From positions 861,402 to 925,401 of the forward strand of contig NZ_BHXQ01000001.1 of assembly GCF_003990915.1 (NCBI RefSeq): a DNA stretch of 64,000 bases. Reading direction: 5' to 3'. This document shows, one piece after another, positions 29,218-37,752 of this stretch (position 1 is its first letter; the number at the start of each line of letters is the position of its first letter). This DNA is from Chryseotalea sanaruensis. GTDB lineage: Bacteria > Bacteroidota > Bacteroidia > Cytophagales > Cyclobacteriaceae. Under the pieces are notes generated by a model. The model saw nothing but the letters and a program-made list of their open reading frames with translations, was not told the DNA's origin and did not search any database. Made by a program: the position numbers and the translations under genes.

Positions 29218-29306
29218 AATGTCGTTTAGTTATGACTTTTTATTGGCCTCACTTCCAGTCCTCTCCAGAGGAGAGGATGACCATGGAAGCTTAACCAAAC
29301 GACATT
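29218..29306. repeat. MITE-like inverted-repeat element, copy R1
   Basis: An 89-base element with ends AATGTCGTTTAGTTA and TTAACCAAACGACATT (13 of 15 pairs match) and an inner palindrome CCTCTCC-AGAG-GGAGAGG-like segment (29260-29275). Related copies R2 and R3 are at 48455-48531 and 49928-49988; shared parts are GTTTAGTTA, CCTCAC, CCTCTCC...GGAGAGG, GGAAGC and TAACTAAAC. No transposase is present. It carries no frame. Confidence 0.7.
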
Positions 29307-29329
29307 GAAATACTAAGATGGAAATAATA

Positions 29330-29361
29330 TCTACCTTCTTCGGGCTGCCGAAGAAGGTAGA
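29330..29361. terminator. Strong hairpin, likely bidirectional terminator
   Basis: A perfect 14-bp inverted repeat, TCTACCTTCTTCGG / CCGAAGAAGGTAGA, with a GCTG loop. It lies between the end of the truncated oxidoreductase gene (28137-29156) and the leftward ring-cleavage dioxygenase gene (stop at 29400), so it probably ends the catabolic transcript. There is no clear T-run. Confidence 0.6.
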
Positions 29362-29399
29362 TTAGTATAAAGCGCTGTATAATTCTCATCAACTTTAAA

Positions 29400-30374
29400 T
29401 TAATTACTCAAATACGATGGAACTTTGATGGGTTCTAACGGAGCAATAATTTCTGCCCTTCTGTTTTCGAAGAATGGTGGCAACAACAATTGATGTCCTA
29501 AAGAATCAGCAGGTTCATCTACTGCAAAGCCAATATCAGAAGTCGCAAATTCAAATAATACGCCACTTGGTGTGCGTGTATAAATTGAATGAAAATAATT
29601 TCTATCCTTAATATCAGAAACATCGGTATACCCCGCCCCTTCTATATACGCTTTCAATTCTGCACTTTGTTGATCATTTGCTGTTGCAAAAGCAATGTGA
29701 TGCGGAATACCAATACCGAAAGTCCATGAACCTTGTGGTAAGTCTTTATTGTGATGTAATTCAATTACTCTTCTTGGTCCACCATCTTTGATATGGTAGC
29801 GATGGTAATCACCCTCCTGCCCTACTTTTTTGAAACTCAACACTTGCGTCAGATAGCTATCCATCATTTCGACCTCACGGCAGGAAAGCACCGCCCCATG
29901 TATACCACGTATACCATCATCAGCAGAAACTTCATCTGTCTGCCATGCCCTGCGGTTATCATTATCACATCCGTATACACCAATACCAATTCCAGAAGGA
30001 TCAACAAAATCAATAAATTTCTGACCGAATCGTTCTTGTATCCCTGAATTTTTTACACCATGCTTATCGAGGTGCTTTTTCCAAAAAGGAAGCGCATCGC
30101 TGTGCACAGAAAAACCTGAAACTTCTACTTGACCAGAACCACGCTTACCTGTTACGCCAGCTTTTTTAAATGGAAATGTAGTATAAACAGAACCTACTTC
30201 TGCATCTGCATTTGCATAGTATAAGTGATAGATACTGGCTCCACCATCGAATAGAACCGTTTGCTTAATCATGCGCATGCCCATGACCTTGGTAACAAAG
30301 TCGATGTCTTCCTGAGCACCGCCCACGCAAACCGTAAGGTGATGCAAGCCTGTGATGTAATCTTGTGGTCTCAT
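29400..30374 (-). CDS. VOC-family ring-cleaving dioxygenase (PcpA/MhqO-like)
   Basis: A 324-residue protein with two paired VOC/glyoxalase folds. Metal ligands of the family are visible: His-11 in LHHLTVC, His in GIPHHIAFA near residue 226 and Glu in VLFEFATSD near residue 275; the ERFGQKF and FVDPSGI segments also fit. This family of extradiol-type enzymes cleaves hydroquinones (PcpA, LinE, MhqA/MhqO) with Fe(II) or Mn(II). It is the last gene of the leftward catabolic transcript, 51 bases after the CoA-transferase gene. Exact substrate is uncertain. Confidence 0.85.
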   Translation of the reverse strand: MRPQDYITGLHHLTVCVGGAQEDIDFVTKVMGMRMIKQTVLFDGGASIYHLYYANADAEVGSVYTTFPFKKAGVTGKRGSGQVEVSGFSVHSDALPFWKKHLDKHGVKNSGIQERFGQKFIDFVDPSGIGIGVYGCDNDNRRAWQTDEVSADDGIRGIHGAVLSCREVEMMDSYLTQVLSFKKVGQEGDYHRYHIKDGGPRRVIELHHNKDLPQGSWTFGIGIPHHIAFATANDQQSAELKAYIEGAGYTDVSDIKDRNYFHSIYTRTPSGVLFEFATSDIGFAVDEPADSLGHQLLLPPFFENRRAEIIAPLEPIKVPSYLSN

Positions 30375-30425
30375 AGAAAATTTAGATTTGGGTTATAGTT
30401 TATTATTATTTCAAAAGATGTTATT

Positions 30426-31787
30426 TTAATTTGTTGTTAATGAAGGTGCGACATCAAAGTTTGCTTCCGTTAAAGACCTTACTGTTGCGAGATCAGCACC
30501 GGGCATCAATTCAGTCAGCACTAATTTTTTTTGAATAAACTCAAATACGGCTAACTCAGTAATCACCATATCCACTGCATCAAAAGCAGTAATAGGCAAC
30601 GTGCAACTTTTAACAATTTTTGCACCGCCATCTTTTTCGCTGTGGTTCATGGTAATGATTAATTTCTTGGCGCCACTGGCTAAATCCATAGCACCACCAA
30701 CACCTAATAGTGGCTTACCGGGTACAGCCCAATTAGCGAGGTTACCATTTTCATCTACTTGCAAACCGCCCATAATGGCTACGTCTACATGCTTGCCGCG
30801 AATCATTCCGAAAGAAGTAGTAGTATCGAAATAGCTAGCACCTGGTAAAGCCGTTACCGGAATTTTTCCTGCGTTAACTGGATAATGCATGGCACCACTG
30901 CCGTCTGTCGGTTCGGGGCCTACACCTAACATCCCATTTTCTGTATGCAGAATAATCCCATCTTCAGGCTTGATCAGATCAGCTACTAAAGTTGGTATAC
31001 CTATGCCTAAGTTGACGATGTTTCCTTTTTTCAATTCTTGTAGGGCACGCTTAGCCATGTGCATGCGCGCTTCATCTACCTTCTTTAAACTACCTTTAAC
31101 CGAGGCTGATGATCCTAAATCACTTTCTTGCAATTTGGCTTCGACTAAAAAATCAATAAAGCAACCTTGTGTATGTATATTATTAGGATCGAGTTGCCCT
31201 ACAGGTACTATCTCTTCTACTTCAGCTATTACAAGATCAGCTGCTGTAGCCATGGCAGGATTAAAGTTTTGCTCCGTTAAGCGATACGTTAAGTTGCCTG
31301 CCGTATCTGCTTTCCATGCCCGAATAAAAGATACGTTACCCCGAATACCCGGAATAAAAACTTGCTCAACACCATTTAACATGCGTGACTCTCTGCCTTG
31401 TGCTAATATAGTACCTGCTGAAGTTGGTGTAAAAAAACCACCTATGCCCATACCCCCACAGCGAATGGCTTCACCTAAAGTTCCTTGCGGAAGAATTTCG
31501 TAATCGACTTCACCACCCTGCGCTGCCTTTACTGCATCAGGATTACTGGTGAAATACGAACCAATCATTTTTTTGATCTGACCATTGCGCAATAGCTTGC
31601 CGCCACCCAAACCTGGCTCTCCAACGTTATTGCCAATAAATGTAAGTTCATTGATATCCGTTTTTGCCAAGGCATCTAAGAGATGAACTGGATTGCCCGT
31701 CATACCAAACCCACCACATAAGAGAACGTCACCACGCTTTACTTTTAAAGCGGCTTCTTCAAGAGAAATGATGGGAACTTGTTTCAT
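30426..31787 (-). CDS. Fused 3-oxoacid CoA-transferase (A and B domains)
   Basis: A 453-residue protein in which an A domain (residues about 1-235, [22 protein letters not shown]-like region, [18 protein letters not shown]) is joined to a B domain (about 240-453, [20 protein letters not shown]). The catalytic Glu lies in [11 protein letters not shown]. The same two domains are separate subunits in most Pca-type enzymes but fused in the mammalian mitochondrial SCOT enzyme. In this context it would transfer CoA from succinyl-CoA to 3-oxoadipate, giving 3-oxoadipyl-CoA for the thiolase. It overlaps the upstream monooxygenase by 4 bases (ATGA), so they are translationally coupled. Confidence 0.9.
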   Translation of the reverse strand: MKQVPIISLEEAALKVKRGDVLLCGGFGMTGNPVHLLDALAKTDINELTFIGNNVGEPGLGGGKLLRNGQIKKMIGSYFTSNPDAVKAAQGGEVDYEILPQGTLGEAIRCGGMGIGGFFTPTSAGTILAQGRESRMLNGVEQVFIPGIRGNVSFIRAWKADTAGNLTYRLTEQNFNPAMATAADLVIAEVEEIVPVGQLDPNNIHTQGCFIDFLVEAKLQESDLGSSASVKGSLKKVDEARMHMAKRALQELKKGNIVNLGIGIPTLVADLIKPEDGIILHTENGMLGVGPEPTDGSGAMHYPVNAGKIPVTALPGASYFDTTTSFGMIRGKHVDVAIMGGLQVDENGNLANWAVPGKPLLGVGGAMDLASGAKKLIITMNHSEKDGGAKIVKSCTLPITAFDAVDMVITELAVFEFIQKKLVLTELMPGADLATVRSLTEANFDVAPSLTTN

Positions 31788-33580
31788 ATAGATTTTGATA
31801 GATGTAATTTTTCTTCAGATAATTTTTTAGAATTCAATGCGAGGATGTCTGTTAATGCCTCAGCAAGTTTTTCTTTAGCATCGCTAACAATGTCTTTAGC
31901 GCGAAAGGCTACATGAAAATCTGGTCGTATTAATAAGCAACCGGCATCCTTTATTTCGCGAATCGCGGCCCACTCACCATACAAATCTGTATACTTTTTA
32001 CCCGGTCCGATTTGTATAAGTCGAATTGGAATATTCAGTTGCGTTGATAGCGCTTGTGCTGCATTCATCCACAACTCTCCACCTATACCCGTAAGCAATG
32101 TGAATTCTCCTTTGCCAGCCAGGTCAAGTGTAGATATCCTGTGCCCATTATCATTACCAATCCAAACATGAGGTAAGCGCGCTCCTGGCCATGTTGTCGC
32201 TTCATAGTATAATTCTTTATCGCGTTTGTAAGCAGGCTCTATGGTTCCATCCGACTTCACAGCATTAGACGTGTAGCGTTGATTCATTTCAACACCATGG
32301 CAATTAAACTCGTACGATTTAAATAGAATCGCCTGGCGCAATTGTTCGCGTTGCATTTCAGCTGCATCATTGTGATCCTTCATCTTTTCCATGTTGGCGC
32401 GCATCACTGAAGGATCAGTAGTATCCGTTAAACCAAGTGATTGAAAAATAGTACCAAACTCAGTAATGCTTTTATTGGCACGTTCAACAATTTGCTTGGC
32501 GATAGGTGCTCTTTCGGTGTTGTAAGAATTTAACAATTCTTCTCCTGCTTGTCCTTTTACTACCATCGCCACCTTCCAAGCAATATTAAAGGCATCTTGT
32601 ATAGAAGTATTAGAACCTAATCCATTGGAAGGTGGATGACGATGAATAGCATCGCCCATACAAAAGACTCTTCCATTTGAAACTTGTGTGGCATAGCAAT
32701 GATTGACTGTCCAGGTTGACGTTGATTTAATTTTGATAGGGATGTTAGGATCACCTACTAATTTCAACACTATCTCTTTTGCTAATTCATCTGTGACTTT
32801 AGGTGGACCATCATTTATGTCGTAACCCCATACAATCAACCATTCATTCCACGGACGCACCATACGCACCAAACCCATACCGATGCCACCCACATTCGAG
32901 CCTGGCTGCAATACCCAATACAAAACACTGGGGCGATGGGCTACATATTTTGTTAAATCCATTTCGCAAACAATGTTCATGCTTCCGCCTACACCCATCT
33001 GTCCTTCGAAAGGAAGATTAATATCTTTCGCCACCTGACTATTTCCACCATCTGCACCAAGCAAATATTTAGCACGAATGGTATACACTTCTTCAGAAAG
33101 TCTGTCGCGAACAGTTGCTGTTACGCCTTCATTATCTTGTTCTAATCCTAAGTATTCAGTATCAAACCGATAATGTGAGCCTTTGCTGGCGCCTGCATGG
33201 GCGAGAATAGGTTCCAATAAATTTTGCGGAATGTCACAAATTTTAGTTGGGCTGGATAAGGTATAATCTGCCAAGCGATTGGGATGTGTGCCCCATGAAT
33301 ACAAACGTCCAAGCTCTTCACTGGCCAGGCTAGTACAGAAAACATTGTTGCCCATAAACTCTTGCGCAACAGCTTTTTGATTCACTTCTTCTTCAATGCC
33401 CAAATCGCGAAACACTTCCATGGCGCGTTGATTGGTTATGTGCGCTCGTGGTGTATTAGCCATCCAGTTATACTTCGTAACCACTACATTTCGTACGCCA
33501 TAAGCACTTAATAATGCCGCAGCTGCAGATCCCGCAGGGCCACTTCCCACTATTAAAACATCTGTTTCGAATTTATGCAT
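31784..33580 (-). CDS. FAD-dependent aromatic monooxygenase (TfdB/phenol hydroxylase-like)
   Basis: A 598-residue flavoprotein hydroxylase with the N-terminal dinucleotide fold ([17 protein letters not shown]), the NAD(P)H-linked motif ([16 protein letters not shown]) near residue 180, and the FAD ribityl motif [18 protein letters not shown] near residue 315. Length and the last motif match 2,4-dichlorophenol/phenol monooxygenases of the TfdB group; resorcinol and phenol hydroxylases belong to the same broader family. It would hydroxylate a phenol, for example resorcinol to hydroxyquinol. It heads the leftward half of the catabolic locus, 89 bases from the start of hydroxyquinol dioxygenase. 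Substrate is inferred. Confidence 0.88.
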   Translation of the reverse strand: MHKFETDVLIVGSGPAGSAAAALLSAYGVRNVVVTKYNWMANTPRAHITNQRAMEVFRDLGIEEEVNQKAVAQEFMGNNVFCTSLASEELGRLYSWGTHPNRLADYTLSSPTKICDIPQNLLEPILAHAGASKGSHYRFDTEYLGLEQDNEGVTATVRDRLSEEVYTIRAKYLLGADGGNSQVAKDINLPFEGQMGVGGSMNIVCEMDLTKYVAHRPSVLYWVLQPGSNVGGIGMGLVRMVRPWNEWLIVWGYDINDGPPKVTDELAKEIVLKLVGDPNIPIKIKSTSTWTVNHCYATQVSNGRVFCMGDAIHRHPPSNGLGSNTSIQDAFNIAWKVAMVVKGQAGEELLNSYNTERAPIAKQIVERANKSITEFGTIFQSLGLTDTTDPSVMRANMEKMKDHNDAAEMQREQLRQAILFKSYEFNCHGVEMNQRYTSNAVKSDGTIEPAYKRDKELYYEATTWPGARLPHVWIGNDNGHRISTLDLAGKGEFTLLTGIGGELWMNAAQALSTQLNIPIRLIQIGPGKKYTDLYGEWAAIREIKDAGCLLIRPDFHVAFRAKDIVSDAKEKLAEALTDILALNSKKLSEEKLHLSKSI

Positions 33581-33669
33581 GACACAGTATTTATTTCGGT
33601 GAAATATAGTGTAAAAACTATTTTATCGTACTTTTGTTTGATATTAGAACATAAAATTTCGTAAGTACC
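33581..33669. promoter_or_regulatory. Divergent catabolic promoter with candidate operator
   Basis: This 89-base gap must promote both halves of the catabolic locus. An inverted repeat ATAGT-N6-ACTAT spans 33606-33621 near the middle. An exact match to the Bacteroidota -7 element, TACTTTTG (TAnnTTTG), lies at 33629-33636, 34 bases upstream of the dioxygenase start. On the minus strand TATATTTC at 33601-33608 differs by one base. No matching -33 TTTG at the usual spacing was found. The dyad could bind the IclR regulator of the locus (inference). Confidence 0.4.
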
Positions 33670-34533
33670 ATGCAAAATCTAATAGAAACTGCCCTTACTG
33701 ACTTAGTCATTAGCCGTATAAAGGCTGAAAATTCCAGAAATCAGGAGGTTTTAACCAAACTTGTAAAACATCTCCATGCTTTTGTCAAGGATGTAGAACC
33801 TACAGAAGAAGAGTGGTTTAAAGCCATTAATTTTCTTACACAAACCGGACAAAAGTGCGATGATAAGCGTCAGGAGTTCATACTTTTTTCGGATGTATTA
33901 GGCGTTTCAATGTTGGTCGATGCGATCAATCACCGTTCAAAATCCACGATAACAGAGACAACTGTAAAAGGTCCGTTTCACGCTGCAGCTCAAGCATTTG
34001 AAGCGGGTGAAAACATAGCGCGTGGTATCGAGGCTGAACGTGGTGAAACTACCGTAGTACATGGCCGTGTGCTAGCGCCTGAAGGGAATCCGGTAGCCAA
34101 CGCAACTTTAGATGTATGGCAATCGGATGACATTGGCTATTACGATGTACAAGATGTCAATCAGCCACAAATGAATTTACGTGGAATATTTAAAACGAAT
34201 GCCAACGGAGAATTTTGGTTTCGCACGATTAAACCTGCAGCCTATCCAGTACCAACAGATGGCCCAGTAGGCGACTTACTGAGAGCTTCAGGTCGCCATG
34301 CCATGCGACCTGCACATATCCACTTTTGGATTAAAGCAGAAGGCTATCAGGATATTATCACCCATTTATTCGTTGAAGGTGATGAGTACCTGGAATCAGA
34401 TGCAGTATTTGGTGTGAAAGACTCTCTGGTTATTCCTTTTGTAAAAAACACAGATACCGACCTTGCTGCGAAATGGAAAGTGACTGCTCCTTTTTTTGAA
34501 GCACATTATGATTTTACCTTAGCAAAAAAATAA
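33670..34533 (+). CDS. Hydroxyquinol 1,2-dioxygenase (intradiol)
   Basis: A 287-residue intradiol ring-cleavage enzyme. The N-terminal helical domain (about 1-100) mediates dimerisation in this family. The catalytic domain starts near 105 (TVVHGRVLAPEGNPV). Ligands of the non-haem Fe(III) are visible as Tyr in GYYDVQD, Tyr in AAYPVPTDGPVGDLL, and two His in RPAHIHFWIKAEGYQ. Intradiol enzymes that act on hydroxyquinol share the GPVG-L(L) and HIHF region and a long N-terminal domain. Product is maleylacetate (via 3-hydroxy-cis,cis-muconate), which the adjacent maleylacetate reductase would use. The thiolase starts 6 bases later. Confidence 0.9.
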   Translation: MQNLIETALTDLVISRIKAENSRNQEVLTKLVKHLHAFVKDVEPTEEEWFKAINFLTQTGQKCDDKRQEFILFSDVLGVSMLVDAINHRSKSTITETTVKGPFHAAAQAFEAGENIARGIEAERGETTVVHGRVLAPEGNPVANATLDVWQSDDIGYYDVQDVNQPQMNLRGIFKTNANGEFWFRTIKPAAYPVPTDGPVGDLLRASGRHAMRPAHIHFWIKAEGYQDIITHLFVEGDEYLESDAVFGVKDSLVIPFVKNTDTDLAAKWKVTAPFFEAHYDFTLAKK

Positions 34534-34539
34534 TCTCCG

Positions 34540-35745
34540 ATGAAGCAAGCATATATTGTAGAAAGCACTCGCACTCCCATTGCTAAATTTAAAGGTGGTT
34601 TGTCTGAGGTGCGTGCCGATGACTTGGCTGCCATTACCATTAAAGCCTTAATGAACAAGCTGCCCAATTTAGATCCTGCCTTGATCGATGATGTTATTTT
34701 GGGCTGTCATAATCAAGCGGGAGAAGATAATAGAAATGTTGCACGCATGGCAGCATTGCTGGCTGGTTTGCCTGTTTCTGTACCCGGGGAAACCATAAAT
34801 CGTCTTTGTGCTTCTGGTATGTCAGCTGTTATTCAGGCTAATCGCGCCATTAAAGCAGGTGACGGTGACATATTTATTGCTGGCGGTGTAGAACACATGA
34901 CGCGAAGCCCTTTTGTACTTTCAAAAACATCAACTCCCTTTGGTAATGATGCGCAATTGTATGACAGCAGTTTTGGTTGGCGCTTTGTTAATCCTAAAAT
35001 GAAGAAGATGTATGGTACTGAGGCCATGGGTGAAACAGCCGAGAATCTTGTAGACTTACATCATATTTCCAGAAAAGACCAGGATTTATTTGCCTTGAAC
35101 AGTCAATTGAAAGCAGCACGCGCAAGAAATGGAAAACGCTTTGCTATGGAAATTTCAGCGGTGGAGATTCCTCAGCGCAAAGGAAATCCGATCATGTTTG
35201 CAGATGATGAATTTATTAAAGGTGAAACAACATTGGAAATTTTAGCAGGTTTAAAACCTGCCTTCCGTGAAAACGGTACTGTTACCGCTGGCAATGCTTC
35301 TGGTTTAAATGATGGTGCGTGCGCATTGTTGATTGCTTCAGAAGATGCTATCAAACAATATGGCCTAAAACCCTTAGCCAGAATTGTAAACTCGCAAGTG
35401 GTGGGTGTTGAGCCACGCATTATGGGTATTGGTCCTGTAGAGGCTTCTAACAGAGCACTAGCCAAAGCGAATTTAAAAATGAGTGACATGGATGTGATTG
35501 AGTTAAATGAAGCTTTCGCGGCACAAAGTTTGGCTTGCATTCGATCATGGAAACTAGCTGACGATGATGCACGTATCAACCCTAATGGTGGAGCCATTGC
35601 TTTGGGACATCCATTAGGAATGTCGGGGGCACGCATTTTACAGAGTGCTGCTATTGAATTACAGCAACGTAACGGCAAGTATGCGCTATGCACAATGTGC
35701 GTAGGTTTAGGTCAAGGTTATGCAACCATTATTGAACGTGTTTAA
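34540..35745 (+). CDS. pcaF: 3-oxoadipyl-CoA thiolase
   Basis: A 401-residue type II thiolase. It has nucleophile Cys in INRLCASGMSAVIQA, GEHMTRSPF-like segment (VEHMTRSPFVL), the second site His/Cys region in NPNGGAIALGHPLGMSGA and CTMCVGLGQG. The HPLGMSGAR form and length (401) match beta-ketoadipyl-CoA thiolases (PcaF/PaaJ), whereas acetoacetyl-CoA thiolases usually show HPIGASGAR. It cleaves 3-oxoadipyl-CoA to succinyl-CoA and acetyl-CoA, the last step of the pathway. The gene follows the dioxygenase by 6 bases and precedes the regulator by 10. Confidence 0.9.
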   Translation: MKQAYIVESTRTPIAKFKGGLSEVRADDLAAITIKALMNKLPNLDPALIDDVILGCHNQAGEDNRNVARMAALLAGLPVSVPGETINRLCASGMSAVIQANRAIKAGDGDIFIAGGVEHMTRSPFVLSKTSTPFGNDAQLYDSSFGWRFVNPKMKKMYGTEAMGETAENLVDLHHISRKDQDLFALNSQLKAARARNGKRFAMEISAVEIPQRKGNPIMFADDEFIKGETTLEILAGLKPAFRENGTVTAGNASGLNDGACALLIASEDAIKQYGLKPLARIVNSQVVGVEPRIMGIGPVEASNRALAKANLKMSDMDVIELNEAFAAQSLACIRSWKLADDDARINPNGGAIALGHPLGMSGARILQSAAIELQQRNGKYALCTMCVGLGQGYATIIERV

Positions 35746-35755
35746 ATAATTTATC

Positions 35756-36529
35756 ATGAACAAAGAAATCAAGAAATCTGATTTTGTACAGTCGCTTGAA
35801 AAAGGTTTGAATGTAATCAACGCCTTTGACATGGATCACGAACAGATGACCTTGAGTGATGTAGCCAAAAAAGTTGATTTGACGCGTGCCAATGCAAGAC
35901 GGATTTTACTTACCCTCCAACACTTGGGTTATGTAACCTCACTGGATGGAAAGTTATTTTCGCTTACACCCAAAGTATTAAGCTTAGGTTATTCTTATTT
36001 GTCTGGTCTCCCCTTTCGTGAATTAGCGCAACCTTATATGCAGGAGTTGGCGAAAGAAATTAACGAGTCTTGTTCAATGTCTGTTTTAGATAATAGTGAC
36101 ATTGTTTACATCGCGCGTGTACATACAAAACGTATCATGACAATCTCTCTGGGAGTTGGCACAAGACTTCCTGCACACGCTACCTCTATGGGTAAAGTTT
36201 TGTTGGCGAGTATGGATCCTATGGAAGCCGCTAAACTGATTGGCCAAATGAAATTTGAAGAGCTCACTCCTTTTACACTTTCAAAGAATGCCTTTATTCA
36301 GCATCTCGATGTGGTGCGTAAACAAGGTTGGGCTATCTCCGATCAGGAATTGGAAATAGGTGTGCGATCTATCGCCTGTCCGATACGTGATAAAAAAGGT
36401 AAGGTGATTGCCGCCATTAACATTAGTGGACATGCCAGCCGTGTAACCTTAGAAGATTTAGTAAAGAAATATTTAAGTGCATTAAAAGATAAAGTTGAAA
36501 AAATCGAGCACGCACTCATTAACTTATGA
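35756..36529 (+). CDS. IclR-family regulator (PcaR/PcaU type)
   Basis: A 257-residue regulator. The winged helix is at about 12-70 (FVQSLEKGLNVINAFD, MTLSDVAKKVDLTRANARRI); the effector-binding domain follows (about 80-255, SVLDNSDIVYIARV, GTRLPAHATSMGKVLLAS, GWAISDQELEIGVRSIACPI). The sequence matches the beta-ketoadipate regulators PcaR/PcaU, which bind DNA near pca promoters and respond to protocatechuate- or 3-oxoadipate-type ligands. It lies inside the rightward operon and overlaps maleylacetate reductase by 4 bases. It probably also controls the leftward half from the 89-base divergent gap (inference). Confidence 0.9.
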   Translation: MNKEIKKSDFVQSLEKGLNVINAFDMDHEQMTLSDVAKKVDLTRANARRILLTLQHLGYVTSLDGKLFSLTPKVLSLGYSYLSGLPFRELAQPYMQELAKEINESCSMSVLDNSDIVYIARVHTKRIMTISLGVGTRLPAHATSMGKVLLASMDPMEAAKLIGQMKFEELTPFTLSKNAFIQHLDVVRKQGWAISDQELEIGVRSIACPIRDKKGKVIAAINISGHASRVTLEDLVKKYLSALKDKVEKIEHALINL

Positions 36530-37590
36530 ATATACATTCTTTTGAATATACCGCTTTTCCATCTAAAGTATTTTTTGGTGAGAAGAGCTTTGATAATATA
36601 GTCAAGCTGTTGACCCAATATCAAAAAGCCTTTGTGATTGCAGAGAAGCGTCAAGAACCTTACGTTGATTTGATTAAAGCAAAAGCAGGTGTTGATAAGG
36701 TTTTTCATTTTAATAAAGTAGTACAACATGTTCCTGCTAATTTAGTTGAAGAAGCAAAACAACTTCAACAACGCGAGCAAACGGATGTGTTAGTGGCAAT
36801 TGGCGGTGGTTCTGCCATTGGTTTAGCAAAAGCACTAGCCTTAACTTCTAATCACGATATCATTGCTGTACCCAGTACGTATGCGGGTTCGGAGATGACA
36901 AATATTTGGGGTATTACTACACTGGAAGGAAAAACAACTGGACGAGATATGCGTGTCTTGCCTGAAATTGTTATCTATGATCCTGCTATGACTGCCACCA
37001 TGCCGGTTGCCTTAGCCGCTACCAGTGCCATGAATGCTATGGCTCACTTAATGGAGGCCGTATATGGTCACGATACAAATCCCATCAGCTATAATAATTC
37101 ATTAGATGGAATGAAGAAGTTACGAGCAGGCATGATGCTTTTAGCTAAGCACAATAAATTAACGCAAGAAGCCAATCAATTATTACAATACGGTTCTTTC
37201 TTGGCAGGTAAGGGTTTGTGCGAAGTATCTATGTCCCTGCATCATAAGTTGGCGCATGTATTGGGTGGATCATTCAATTTAGACCATGCTTCAGTGCATA
37301 CAGTATTACAGGCATTTGTGTTAGACTATCAATGGGATGCTTTATTGAAAGAAGTTCAACAAGATTTTTGTAATGCTTTAGCGCATCCATATCCACCCGA
37401 GGCATTGCTAGCGTTAGCTAGAGGTATGCATGCCCCAACCTCACTTGCTGAAATTGGTTTTAAAGAAGCAGACATCGATAAGACAATTAATATTGCCTTA
37501 TCCAAACCGTATGCAAACCCGAAGTCGTTAACGAAAGAAGGATTGACTAATCTGTTGTCAAAAGCGTATAAGGGTACGTTGAATATATAA
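36526..37590 (+). CDS. Maleylacetate reductase (iron-containing alcohol dehydrogenase family)
   Basis: A 354-residue oxidoreductase of the iron-ADH superfamily, MAR branch. It has the NAD(P) region (VLVAIGGGSAIGLAKALA) near residue 85, LPEIVIYDP (after TGRDMR), ATSAMNAMAHLMEAVYG, and CEVSMSLHHKLAHVLGG, which holds His residues in the metal region. The short length, lack of the long C-terminal extension and GTYAGSEMT-like segment fit maleylacetate reductases, which reduce maleylacetate to 3-oxoadipate with NADH. Its overlap with the regulator gene (ATGA) and neighbourhood support that. It ends the rightward operon. Confidence 0.9.
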   Translation: MNIHSFEYTAFPSKVFFGEKSFDNIVKLLTQYQKAFVIAEKRQEPYVDLIKAKAGVDKVFHFNKVVQHVPANLVEEAKQLQQREQTDVLVAIGGGSAIGLAKALALTSNHDIIAVPSTYAGSEMTNIWGITTLEGKTTGRDMRVLPEIVIYDPAMTATMPVALAATSAMNAMAHLMEAVYGHDTNPISYNNSLDGMKKLRAGMMLLAKHNKLTQEANQLLQYGSFLAGKGLCEVSMSLHHKLAHVLGGSFNLDHASVHTVLQAFVLDYQWDALLKEVQQDFCNALAHPYPPEALLALARGMHAPTSLAEIGFKEADIDKTINIALSKPYANPKSLTKEGLTNLLSKAYKGTLNI

Positions 37591-37676
37591 TGAGTATACG
37601 CACTATAGAATTTAACTAGCTACCAGTCTGTTTGATTTCACTAAGTTTGAAATAACAAAAATTAGCCTCCAAGGCC

Positions 37677-37722
37677 ATCCGTCAGACCGCTCTATTGCGC
37701 AGCAAACAGCGGTCAGACGGAT
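37677..37722. terminator. Long hairpin between convergent genes
   Basis: Arms ATCCGTC-A-GACCGCT (37677-37691) and AGCGGTC-A-GACGGAT (37708-37722), 14 pairs with one A-A mismatch and a 16-base loop. The position between the maleylacetate reductase end (37590) and the leftward DUF1287 gene (stop 37753) suggests a bidirectional terminator; there is no T-run. A REP-type repeat is the alternative. Confidence 0.5.
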
Positions 37723-37752
37723 CACGGACTAGCAGATTTAATTAAGACTCCC

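Noticed and set aside
31163..31187. Possible second short gene inside the CoA-transferase region
   Set aside because: The A and B domains are in one continuous frame with no internal start or stop, so it is a fusion and not two genes.
30889..31503. 204-residue rightward frame opposite the CoA-transferase gene
   Set aside because: Low-complexity Ser/Pro-rich translation lying entirely antisense to a strongly supported gene.
35172..35693. 173-residue leftward frame opposite the thiolase gene
   Set aside because: Shadow of a well-supported coding gene, with no family features.
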